Below the pieces are notes generated by a model. That model ran no database searches. It was not told where the DNA came from and saw nothing but the letters and a program-made list of their open reading frames with translations. DNA of 64,000 nt. Source: Bin18 sp965242795 (GTDB lineage: Bacteria > Desulfobacterota > Binatia > Bin18). Positions 50,821 through 58,650 of this stretch are shown one piece after another. Each line of letters starts with the position of its first letter. Within the stretch, counting starts at the first letter, position 1. The stretch is from positions 1,736,001-1,800,000 of the forward strand of contig OZ251505.1 in the NCBI GenBank assembly GCA_965242795.1, in the 5' to 3' direction. A program made the translations under genes and the position numbers.

Positions 50821-52668
50821 TCACCCGCCGCGGCGCAGCAGCGCCCGCACCTCGTCGCGGTTGGTGCGGATGTCGGCACGCGTCGGGTCCAGGGTCAGCG
50901 CCCGTTCCAGACTTGCGAGCGCCTCGTCCGGCCGGCCCAGGTGGTACAACGCCGTGCCGACGCCGTGGTGGGCACTCGGACTGCGGGGATCGACCTGGAC
51001 GAGGCGGCGGTAGAGGGCGAGCGCTGCGCCGTAGCGCTTCCACATCACCTCCGCCGCGGCCAGGTTCTGCAGGGCGTGGACCGAGTCCGGGTCGCGTTCC
51101 AGGGCGCGCCGCAACGGGGGTTCGGCCTCGTCGAGCCGGTCCAGCATGATGAGCGTCGCCCCGACGTTGGTATGGCCGCGGGCGTCGTCCGGGGCGTGCT
51201 CCACGGCGATGCGGAACGCGGCGAGGGCTTCGTCCCACCGTCCCGCCTTGGTCAAGGCTTCGCCCAGATTGAGATGGGCTTCGCGCGCCGTGGGATTGTG
51301 GGCGATGACGTGGCGGAAGAGGGTCTCTCCGTCCCGGTAGATGCCGGCCTGCCGCCACGTCAGCGTGCCCAGCACGACGAGCGCGACCGCAGCGCCGCCC
51401 GCCGCGGCGTACCGCCACGCCCGCGGCAGCCGCGCCGCGCCATGCGCCGCGGCGCCCACGACCACCGCGATCAGCCCGATGCCGGCCAGATACTGGTAGC
51501 GGTCCGCGACGAAGGAGAACTGCATGTAGCCGAAGTCCACGAAGCCGAGCACCGGCGACAGGGTCACCGCGAAGAACAGCGCACCGGCCAGCGGTCCGCG
51601 GCCGACTCGCTGCCGCAGCAACCAGAGTCCCGCGGCCAGCACGGCGGCGGCCACGAGAGAGCCCCACGCCCACGGGTCCGCGGCGCCCACCTCCCAACGC
51701 GGGTAGATGACGGCCAAGTCCGTCGGCCACAGCAGCTTGCCCGCGTAGAACCACAGCGCGCGGGCCGCGATGAGCGTCCGTTCCCCCATCGAGTAGTCGA
51801 AGGACAGGGGTTCCCGGGATGCGGAGAACAGCACGTCCGCCACCGCGGCGGCCACGCCGACCGCAAAGAACGGGACCAGCCGGAACAGGTCCACACCGGC
51901 GATGCCTGCGAACGGTGCCCCTTCCCGCTCTCCCTCCCCAGGGGCGCGCCCCCGTTGCCACCACAGCCAGAGCAGCAGGGCCGCGGGTAGAGTGACCACG
52001 ATGGACTTGCTCAACAGCCCCAGCCCGAACAGCACGAGAGCCAGGCAATACCGCCGCGTCCGACCCCGCGCGTCCGGCGCCTCCGCATAGCGCACCCAGG
52101 CCGCAAACGCCGCGAGATAGCACAGCCCCGACAGCACGTCCTTGCGCTCCATGATCCAGGCGACCGACTCCACGTGCAGCGGATGAACGGCGAACACCGC
52201 GCCGACCAGCCACGCGCCGGGGAGGGTCAGGCGTACCCCCAAGCGCCACAGCAGCAGTGTGTTGACCAGGTGCAGCAGCACGTTGACGACGTGATAACCG
52301 GCCGGGGCGAAGCCCCACAGTTTGTGCTCCAGCCAGAAGGTCGTGTACACGAGCGGCCAATAGTGGGCCTCGTTCCTGATCTCCGCGGGCGAAAACCAGA
52401 TCCGCCCCAGGCCGGCCCAATCGCGGACCGCGGGCGCCTCGGTGAAGATCCGGTCGTCCCAGACGAAGCCGGCGAAGAAGGCGGGAACGTAGCTGCCGAC
52501 CACCAGCAAACCGAGGGCTACCCCGGCAAGAGTTCGCCGGCGTCCGAACGTCTCCGGGGAGGCGGATAGCTGCCCGGAGTGGCTGGAGTTCGGAGACCGA
52601 GGCGGCGGCGGGACCGGTGCCGTGCGCGCCGTTCTGCCGCGTCTTTTTCTTCTGTTCGCCCGGCCCAT
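50821..52668 (-). CDS. Polytopic membrane protein with C-terminal TPR repeats (TMTC-like)
   Basis: A 615-residue protein. About ten hydrophobic segments lie between residues 48 and 430. The first loop reads GFVWDDRIFTEAPAVRDWAGL and a later one VFAVHPLHVESVAWIMERKDVLSGLCYL, both hallmarks of the TMTC / GT-C-like O-glycosyltransferase group. The C-terminal 170 residues hold about five TPR units (AREAHLNLGEALTKAGRWDEALAAFRIAVEHAPDD and so on). It probably handles glycan transfer to periplasmic proteins or acts as a scaffold; activity is not shown. The N terminus is Arg- and Pro-rich. Confidence 0.85.
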   Translation of the reverse strand: MGRANRRKRRGRTARTAPVPPPPRSPNSSHSGQLSASPETFGRRRTLAGVALGLLVVGSYVPAFFAGFVWDDRIFTEAPAVRDWAGLGRIWFSPAEIRNEAHYWPLVYTTFWLEHKLWGFAPAGYHVVNVLLHLVNTLLLWRLGVRLTLPGAWLVGAVFAVHPLHVESVAWIMERKDVLSGLCYLAAFAAWVRYAEAPDARGRTRRYCLALVLFGLGLLSKSIVVTLPAALLLWLWWQRGRAPGEGEREGAPFAGIAGVDLFRLVPFFAVGVAAAVADVLFSASREPLSFDYSMGERTLIAARALWFYAGKLLWPTDLAVIYPRWEVGAADPWAWGSLVAAAVLAAGLWLLRQRVGRGPLAGALFFAVTLSPVLGFVDFGYMQFSFVADRYQYLAGIGLIAVVVGAAAHGAARLPRAWRYAAAGGAAVALVVLGTLTWRQAGIYRDGETLFRHVIAHNPTAREAHLNLGEALTKAGRWDEALAAFRIAVEHAPDDARGHTNVGATLIMLDRLDEAEPPLRRALERDPDSVHALQNLAAAEVMWKRYGAALALYRRLVQVDPRSPSAHHGVGTALYHLGRPDEALASLERALTLDPTRADIRTNRDEVRALLRRGG

Positions 52669-52837
52669 CCCTCGGTCACGTCGGCTGCCGACGACGATGA
52701 CTCGTCGCGGCCATCACAAGAGGAGATTCCCAAAGTAGTTCAGCAACGGCGCCAGAATGGCAAGAGCCCCGTCGAACGACGGAGGCGCAGTCTGAAGAGG
52801 ACGCCGCGGTTCGGATGTTCTCGACGTCGTTGGGGAT

Positions 52838-52862
52838 GTAGGGGCGACGCATGCGTCGCCCT
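52838..52862. repeat. Decayed copy of the GTAGGGGCGACGCATGC palindrome
   Basis: It matches the element at 45756 for 23 bases and then diverges (CTCCGG). The gap 52669-53125 holds this and a TTCGACA/CAAGCTCAGG repeat at about 53029, but no gene. Confidence 0.65.
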
Positions 52863-53125
52863 CCGGTCGGAGGGGAGAACGAGGAGCGGAAAAGGCGGGC
52901 GTGTCTCGAGTCGAGATGTTCTCTCACTCGGAGACACGTTCGGGGAGATCGTCTCTCCCGGAGGGCGAGAGGCGGGGAAATAAAACAGGGGGAATTACAT
53001 ACAAGACGATCCGGGGGCCGTTTCGACCTTTCGACACCCTCCGACAAGCTCAGGGACCGAGCTCGAGGCACCGCAAGCTCGACGAGCTAGTTCGAAGAAG
53101 CAGTGCGATCTCGAATGCGGCCCGG

Positions 53126-53731
53126 TCAGCCGATCAGCTTGACCAGGGCGACCGTCAACCCGACGATCCCCGCCGCCATGAGCCACAACTGCCGATACAG
53201 CCGCGCTTCCAGGCCGCCGATGCTGGCTTCCACCCTGCCGATGTCGGCTTTCACCTTGCCGATGTCGGCTTCTACCCTGCCGATTTCGGCTTCCACCCTG
53301 CCGATGTCCGCTTTCAGTTCGGCCCGGACGTTGGCCACCTCGGTCCGTACGCCGGCCACCTCGGTGCGCACCTCGGCCACCTCAGTCCTCACTTCGGCAA
53401 TATCGGTTTTGAGATCGGTTCGTACCTCGGCAATCTCGGCCCTGAGTGTCATTTCGACGCGGTCGATGTCGGCTTTGAGTGTCGTTTCGACGCGGTCGAT
53501 GTCGGCTTTGAGCGCGGCTTTGGATTCGGCAAGGTCGGTCTTGACTTCGGCGATGCTGGCTTCCAGATCCGTCTTGGCATCGGCGATGTCGGTCTTCGTG
53601 GCGACGTTGCCGCCGATGGCGTCGCCGACCGTCTCCACGACCGCCTCGGCCAGCGGCTCCGTGGCCCCGGCTTCGCACAGCGCCTTCACGGCCCGGTGCG
53701 TATCGAACGCGAGCAAGCTCATGTGCGGCAC
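53126..53731 (-). CDS. DUF1640-type coiled-coil protein with a C-terminal membrane anchor
   Basis: A 201-residue protein. The N-terminal FDTHRAVKALCEAGATEPLAEAVVETV is the usual start of DUF1640 (CCDC90-like) proteins. The middle is an uninterrupted coiled coil with visible periodicity: 11-residue units (ADIDRVETTLK) coded by a 33-base tandem repeat at about 53449-53514, then 7-residue units (EVRTEVA, DIGRVEA). The tail RLYRQLWLMAAGIVGLTVALVKLIG is a single membrane helix. Bacterial members have no settled role. The initiator could be Met4 (MSLLAFDTH). Unit number may vary between strains. Confidence 0.82.
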   Translation of the reverse strand: MPHMSLLAFDTHRAVKALCEAGATEPLAEAVVETVGDAIGGNVATKTDIADAKTDLEASIAEVKTDLAESKAALKADIDRVETTLKADIDRVEMTLRAEIAEVRTDLKTDIAEVRTEVAEVRTEVAGVRTEVANVRAELKADIGRVEAEIGRVEADIGKVKADIGRVEASIGGLEARLYRQLWLMAAGIVGLTVALVKLIG

Positions 53732-53792
53732 TCTACGGCTGCGCGGGCCGATTCGTCAACGGGATGCGGAACCGGGGATTGCGCCGCGCCTA

Positions 53793-53828
53793 GTGGGTAG
53801 GAGCGTAACATTTTACGCCCCTACCCAC
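53793..53828. repeat. Inverted repeat GTGGGTAG...CTACCCAC
   Basis: Outer arms GTGGGTAG/CTACCCAC and inner CGTAA/TTACG around CATT. It is related to the GTAGGGGCGTAA element at 21793. It lies in the gap 53732-54068, which also has TTCGACAAGCTCAGG repeats (about 53898) and no gene. Confidence 0.6.
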
Positions 53829-54068
53829 AGGTTCAGGCACCGAAGGCTCAGGGGCGAGCGCGGCGCAATCCCCGATCAAAAATCCGCGTTTCGACACCCT
53901 TCGACAAGCTCAGGGACCGAGCTCGACACATCGCCGGCTCAACGCACCGCAAGCCACAACTCCCCCAGAGCTCGGCACCGGGAATTAACCGGAGCGTAAT
54001 ATCCGTGTCATACAGCGTCGTTACTCCATCGTCGTCGGGGTGCCTCCAACCGCAAGGACGAAGGTGCG

Positions 54069-54728
54069 ATGGCGTCGGCTCCAACGTCAGCCAACAGCGT
54101 TCCAGCCCATCCCGCTTCTGCTCCAGGCCGTCCCGTCGTGCGCGGCCTGCTCGCAACCGTGTTGGTCCTGGGCGCGGCTTCCTCCTCTGCGCACGACACG
54201 TGGTGGCCGCACTTGCACTGCCAGGACCGCCGCGCTTTTGCCTGCGTGCCGGAAGAGGAGGAGTCCGGCTACGACAACCCCGGCAATGACGACGAGGAAG
54301 AGGAGGAGGAATACGAAGGGGGAAACCCCCGGGAGCGCGAAGCGGCGAAGCCCCGGGTGGTGTCCGTCACGATCACCTCCACCCCGCACCAAGGCGACAC
54401 CTACGGCCTCGGCGAGTGGATCCGCGTACGGGTGCGCTTCGACAAGGCCATCCATGTGACGGGCCGCCCCACGCTGACGCTGGTGTGGGGCGCGGAGGCG
54501 AGCCAGGTCGAGCAGATGTGGGACAGCGCGGAGGCGGTACGCGCCGGTGAGGATTCGGAGGCGGCGGGGCGGACACCGGACCGGTTCGAGTTGGATCTGG
54601 GCTACGGGCTGGGGACGCACGAGGGCGCGGGTCTGCTGACGACCTACGGCGGGTTCTCCATTGTGGGGCCGGGCCGTCGCGGCTACCGGCTGGGCGGTCG
54701 GATCGAGATGGACGAGTCGGGGATCTGA
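54069..54728 (+). CDS. Truncated, internally deleted autotransporter-like secreted protein
   Basis: A 219-residue protein. A signal-like segment lies at about residues 25-42 (RGLLATVLVLGAASSSAHD), then a very acidic linker (about 63-82). Residues about 95-138 (VVSVTITSTPHQGDTYGLGEWIRVRVRF ... GRPTLTL) resemble an extracellular beta-sandwich module. From residue 139, VWGAEASQVEQMW ... RFELDLGYGLGTHEGAGLLTTYGG ... YRLGG matches the last barrel part of the autotransporter at 40119-44618, but stops about 35 residues short of its C terminus. A deletion that joined the stalk to the barrel tail explains this best. It is probably non-functional, though the frame is intact. Confidence 0.7.
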   Translation: MASAPTSANSVPAHPASAPGRPVVRGLLATVLVLGAASSSAHDTWWPHLHCQDRRAFACVPEEEESGYDNPGNDDEEEEEEYEGGNPREREAAKPRVVSVTITSTPHQGDTYGLGEWIRVRVRFDKAIHVTGRPTLTLVWGAEASQVEQMWDSAEAVRAGEDSEAAGRTPDRFELDLGYGLGTHEGAGLLTTYGGFSIVGPGRRGYRLGGRIEMDESGI

Positions 54729-54794
54729 GCCGGGAAGGCGAACGGGAGGAGCGGATCGGCGGTGCCGAGCACGTGGTCACGCTCCACGGTCATC

Positions 54795-54912
54795 TGCGCT
54801 GGTAATTGGTGTGCCCTTTCCGGTCGGACTAGCCGCTCCGAGGAGGTTCTCCGTTTGCGTGTCATCGGGCGACCCCGTCCCTAGCCCTCCCCCTAAAGGG
54901 AGGAGGGAATTC
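54795..54912. repeat. 120-base accessory-locus repeat, copy 2
   Basis: GCGCTGGTAATTGGTGTGCC, GGTCGGACTAG, GGAGGTTCTCCG, then the CCCTCCCCCT...AGGAGGGAA hairpin. Preceding bases (CACGCTCCACGGTCAT) are shared with copy 3. The rest of the gap to 55152 has a GATTCCCGCTTGCGCAGAGC scrap and a leader resembling that of the propeller gene at 24202. Confidence 0.75.
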
Positions 54913-55152
54913 TTTCTTCTTTCCCCCACTGATGAGACGCCACGAGCTTAATCCTCGCCCAATCCCTTCATCTGGGACATGCTCCTATTCCCTCTCCCCT
55001 GGAGGGAAAGGAGAAAGGAGGATGTGCAGGCATTCGCTGGCATAGCGGAGAGTCTCCACCGGATTCCCGCTTGCGCAGAGCCTGCCTCATCGGCAAGATA
55101 GCCGGTGTCACCAACGAGTGAAGCCGCTTAGAACCAGCGAAGAGGAAGAACT

Positions 55153-56265
55153 ATGCATCTTATCAAGACTTGTCTTTTGTTCATGGTGGCGATCATGGGC
55201 CTCGCTGCGGTCGCGCCGTCCAGTGGTTGGGCGCAGGGGACCCCAGTCAATCTCACTAATAGCACTCGAGCAGACTTCCACCCTGTCTGGTCACCCGACG
55301 GGACCAGGCTTGCCTTCGTGTCCGCCCGCGTCGGAAACTCTGCAATCTACGTGATGAACGCGGACGGGACCGGCCCGGTCCGACTCACGCGGAGTGGGGG
55401 CTTTCTTGAGTCTCCCAGGTGGTAGCCGGACGGGACCAAGATTGCCTTCGTGTCCAGCCGCGACGCCGCCGAAAGGTTGGACGAGATCTACGTAATTCCG
55501 TATGGACCTGCTACACCTACTCCGACGGAGCATGGCGACGCGCGGGAACGGGCGACATCTGTCGATCCGCATTCGACGACGGCGGGTACGTTGGAACAGC
55601 CTGAGGACGTGGATTACTTCCGGCTGGACGTCACGCAGGCCGGGCACCTGACGGTGGAGACGACCGGCGAGAAGGACACGGTCGGCGTCTTCCAGAGCGC
55701 GCAGGGGCGGATCCTCGCGGAGGACGACGACGCCGGGACAGAGATCAATTTCCGCATCGTACGGGACGTTACGCCCGGTACGTATTACGTGGAGGTGGCC
55801 GGCTACAACCGCAAGGCGACCGGCGACTACACCCTGCGCCTCGCATTCACGCCGGCCGAGACTGCTCCGGATCCCGGCAGCACCAAGCGGGGAGACCGGC
55901 GGGCCACGTTGCTGAACCTCTCTCCGTGGCAAGCGTGGGTGCATCTGTATTGCCTGAAAGACTAGGGCCCCGACGCGGACCCGCCGGCCCCGTGTGCGGT
56001 GACGTTCGAGTGCAACGGCCAATCCGGAGAGCAGGTCGCGTGGCCGGTGACCGTGGCGCCGAAGACCATCTTCAGCTACTGGCCGAACAAGACGGAGGAC
56101 GGCCTGAGTGCCGACTTGGAAGCGGCGCTGGTGGCTGCGGGCAAGCCGGAGGACGAAGCCCGGCGCCGGACGACGTGTGAAGTGTCCAGCGCGGACCCGA
56201 TAGCGGTGCGAGGCTACACGCGGTTCAACGGGCAATCGACGCTCGTGCCCGTCACGGCATACTGA
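55153..56265 (+). pseudogene. TolB-like / PPC / four-cysteine-domain gene interrupted by two in-frame TAG codons
   Basis: One continuous frame of 371 codons broken only by TAG at 55423 and TAG at 55963. It encodes a signal peptide (MHLIKTCLLFMVAIMGLAAVAPSSGWAQ), two TolB-type blades, a bacterial pre-peptidase C-terminal-type domain (VDYFRLDVTQAGHLTVE ... GTYYVEVAGYNRKATGDYTLRLAF), and one four-Cys domain that ends LVPVTAY like the gene at 26403-27593. The first TAG replaces Ser in WSPDG; the second replaces Gln or Arg in CLKD-x-G. Leader and start match the propeller gene at 24202. No frameshift is present, so decay is recent, or read-through occurs. Confidence 0.8.
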
Positions 56266-56309
56266 ACGGACCGACGGCGCCGTGCAGAGGGCACGCTCCA
56301 CGGTCATCC

Positions 56310-56432
56310 GCGCTGGTGATTGGCGCGCCCTTGCCAGTCGGACTGGCCGCTCCCCGGAGGTTCTCTGTCCGTGCGCCCTCGGGCAACCCCCCTTCCCTAA
56401 CCCTCTCCCTCAAGGGGGGGAGGGAATGCTTT
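56310..56432. repeat. 120-base accessory-locus repeat, copy 3
   Basis: GCGCTGGTGATTGGCGCGCC, AGTCGGACTGG, GGAGGTTCTCTG and the CCCTCTCCCTCAAGGGGGG hairpin. With copy 2 it brackets the propeller pseudogene as direct repeats. The remainder to 56553 holds a 3' scrap of the GTCAT element. Confidence 0.8.
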
Positions 56433-56553
56433 ATTCTCTCCCTTGCTAATACTTTGCTGTCGTCTGGACTCTCTCCCCCGGATTCCAGTTTGCACGGGAA
56501 TGACGGATCCAACCAGGGAAATCGCTGATCGAGAGACGACCGGACAAAGAAGG

Positions 56554-57387
56554 TCAGCCGGGGCGGCGCTGGCGCTGGAGGAGGGCGGTGGCCGCCAACA
56601 GCAGCATGGCGATCACGATCAGGAAGGTGGCCGCGGCCAGGATCGCCGGGCTGATCTCTTCGCGGACGCCCGACCACATCTGGCGCGGGATCGTGCGCTG
56701 TTCCACGCCGCCCATGAACAGGACGACGACGACCTCGTCGAGCGAGGCCGCGAACGCGAACAGCGCGCCCGAGATGACGCCCGGGCTGATGAGCGGCAAT
56801 TGCACCTTGAAGAAGCTGCGCACCGGGCCGGCGCCCAGGCTGGCCGCGGCGTGCAGCAGTTCGCGGTTGAAGCCGGCCATGGACGCGGTCACCGTGATGA
56901 CCACGAAGGGCGCCCCCAACGCGGCGTGCGCCAGGATCAGGCCGGTGTAGGTGCCCGTCAGGTTCAGGCCGGAATAGAAGAAGAACATGCCCGAGGCGGC
57001 GATGACGATGGGCACGATCATCGGCGACAGCAGCAGCGCGGTCACCCCGCGGCGCCAGGGCATGGCGGGATGGGACAGCCCGAGGCCGGCCAGGGTGCCC
57101 AGCGTGGTCGCCACGGCCGCGGCGGCCACGCCGATCAGCAGCGAGTTGCGCGCGGCCCGCTGCCACGGCTCGCCGAGCAGCACTTGGGCGTACCAGCGCA
57201 GGGAGTAGGCGTCCGGGTCCAGGGTCAGCATCCCGCGCGTGAAGGTGAAATAGGGCTCGGCGTTGAACGACAACGGGACGATGACCAGGATGGGGACCAT
57301 CAGGAAGATCAGGGCCAGGGCGCAGTAGACGCCCAGGACCCGGCGTCCGGGCGACTCGGCCAGACGGGACAGGAGCGGCGCACTCAT
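56554..57387 (-). CDS. potC: Spermidine/putrescine-type ABC transporter permease PotC
   Basis: A 277-residue inner-membrane permease with six hydrophobic segments. The ABC-coupling (EAA) loop lies in LLHAAASLGAGPVRSFFKVQLPLISPGVISGAL. The following SLDEVVVVLFMGGVEQRTIP is typical of PotC. The ATG at 57387 overlaps the potB stop codon (ATGA), so the two are translationally coupled. It forms the membrane channel with PotB, driven by PotA. The substrate could be a polyamine or a related small cation or opine. Confidence 0.92.
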   Translation of the reverse strand: MSAPLLSRLAESPGRRVLGVYCALALIFLMVPILVIVPLSFNAEPYFTFTRGMLTLDPDAYSLRWYAQVLLGEPWQRAARNSLLIGVAAAAVATTLGTLAGLGLSHPAMPWRRGVTALLLSPMIVPIVIAASGMFFFYSGLNLTGTYTGLILAHAALGAPFVVITVTASMAGFNRELLHAAASLGAGPVRSFFKVQLPLISPGVISGALFAFAASLDEVVVVLFMGGVEQRTIPRQMWSGVREEISPAILAAATFLIVIAMLLLAATALLQRQRRPG

Positions 57388-58622
57388 GAGCCCAGCCGCA
57401 TCCGGTCCAACCCCAGCACCCGGTCGTACACCACGAACAGCCCCAGCACGGCCAGGAACAGGATCGAGCCCAGAGCCGCGGCCAGGTTCCAGTTCAGCGA
57501 GGTCTGCATGTGGTAGGCGATGAAGTTGGAGATCAACTGCCCGCGCTGGCCGCCGACCAATGCGGGCGTGATGTAGTAGCCCATCGCCAGGATGAACACG
57601 AGCAGGCAGCCCGCGCCCACGCCGGGCATGGATTGCGGCAGATAGACGGTGCGGAACCCGCGCCACCAGTTCGCGCCGAGCGAGGCGGACGCCTGCATCT
57701 GCACCGCGGGGATGCCGCTCATCACCGAGTACAGCGGCAGCACCATGAACGGGAGCAGGACGTGGGTCATGGCCACCAGGGTGCCGGTCATGTTGTGGAT
57801 CATGGTCAGGCGCTGGTCGTCGGCGATCAGCCCCAGCCAGACCAGCAGGTCGTTGACCACGCCCTGCCGCTGCAGCAGGACGATCCAGGCGGTCGTGCGG
57901 ACCAGCAGTGAGGTCCAGAACGGCAGCAGCACCATGACCAGCAGCAGGTTCCGGCGGCCCGGCGGCGCATGGGCGATGTACCACGCCAGCGGATAGCCGA
58001 TTGCCAGACACAGCAAGGTAATCAACAGGCTGACCCACAACGTGCGGCCGAACAGCATGAGATAGACGCGGCGCGCCTCGGGCTGCGGGGTGATGCCCGC
58101 GCCGGGCTGCCGCCGCAGGTCCACCGCGTTCAGGTAATACGTCGGGGTGAGGCGCTGTCCGGCCAGCAGCAGCGCCTGCCACGTGCGCGGCTCGCCCCAG
58201 GCGGGATGGATGTCCGGCAGAGCCGCGGCCCACGGCGGTGCCCCGCGGCCGCGCTCCAGCGCCCGGCCGCTCTGCGTGACGGCGCTGCGCAGGCCGACGA
58301 TCTGGCGGTTGAGGCGGGTGGCGAGTCTGCCGATGGTCTTGTGCGCGCGGGCCTGGCCGAGTTCCTCCGCGGCCAGCGCATAGACCGATTCCGGCGGCAG
58401 GGCGTCCGGCGCGGGGTCGGACTCGCGCGCCCAACCGCGCAGCGCCGTCACCGTTTGCGGCATGATGTCCGCGACCGTGGGGTCGTGGAAGCTGCGCAGC
58501 AGCATGCTGGCGAGCGGCGCCATGAACGTCACGCCGATGAAGGCGACCAGGGGCAGGGCGAGCAGCAGCGCCTGGCCGCGGCCCGGGACGGAGGGGCGAA
58601 CGTTGCGGCCGTCGGCTCCCAT
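57384..58622 (-). CDS. potB: Spermidine/putrescine-type ABC transporter permease PotB, with a large periplasmic insertion
   Basis: A 412-residue permease, against about 285 for E. coli PotB. After the first membrane helix (residues about 17-40) there is a periplasmic region of about 140 residues (HKTIGRLATRLNRQIVGLRSAVTQ ... WGEPRTWQALLLAGQRLTPTYYLNAVDLRR) before the next helix. This extended form is known from alphaproteobacterial relatives. The coupling loop is in QASASLGANWWRGFRTVYLPQSMPGVGAGCLL. It lies 28 bases after potD and overlaps potC. Confidence 0.92.
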   Translation of the reverse strand: MGADGRNVRPSVPGRGQALLLALPLVAFIGVTFMAPLASMLLRSFHDPTVADIMPQTVTALRGWARESDPAPDALPPESVYALAAEELGQARAHKTIGRLATRLNRQIVGLRSAVTQSGRALERGRGAPPWAAALPDIHPAWGEPRTWQALLLAGQRLTPTYYLNAVDLRRQPGAGITPQPEARRVYLMLFGRTLWVSLLITLLCLAIGYPLAWYIAHAPPGRRNLLLVMVLLPFWTSLLVRTTAWIVLLQRQGVVNDLLVWLGLIADDQRLTMIHNMTGTLVAMTHVLLPFMVLPLYSVMSGIPAVQMQASASLGANWWRGFRTVYLPQSMPGVGAGCLLVFILAMGYYITPALVGGQRGQLISNFIAYHMQTSLNWNLAAALGSILFLAVLGLFVVYDRVLGLDRMRLGS

Positions 58623-58650
58623 GAGATTTTCCGCGAGGTCGGCTGGCGGG

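Noticed and set aside
55423..55965. Reassignment of TAG as a sense codon in this organism
   Set aside because: dnaK, dnaJ, dnaG, the DUF255 gene and the glutathione S-transferase gene all end at TAG at the expected place, so TAG is a normal stop here.
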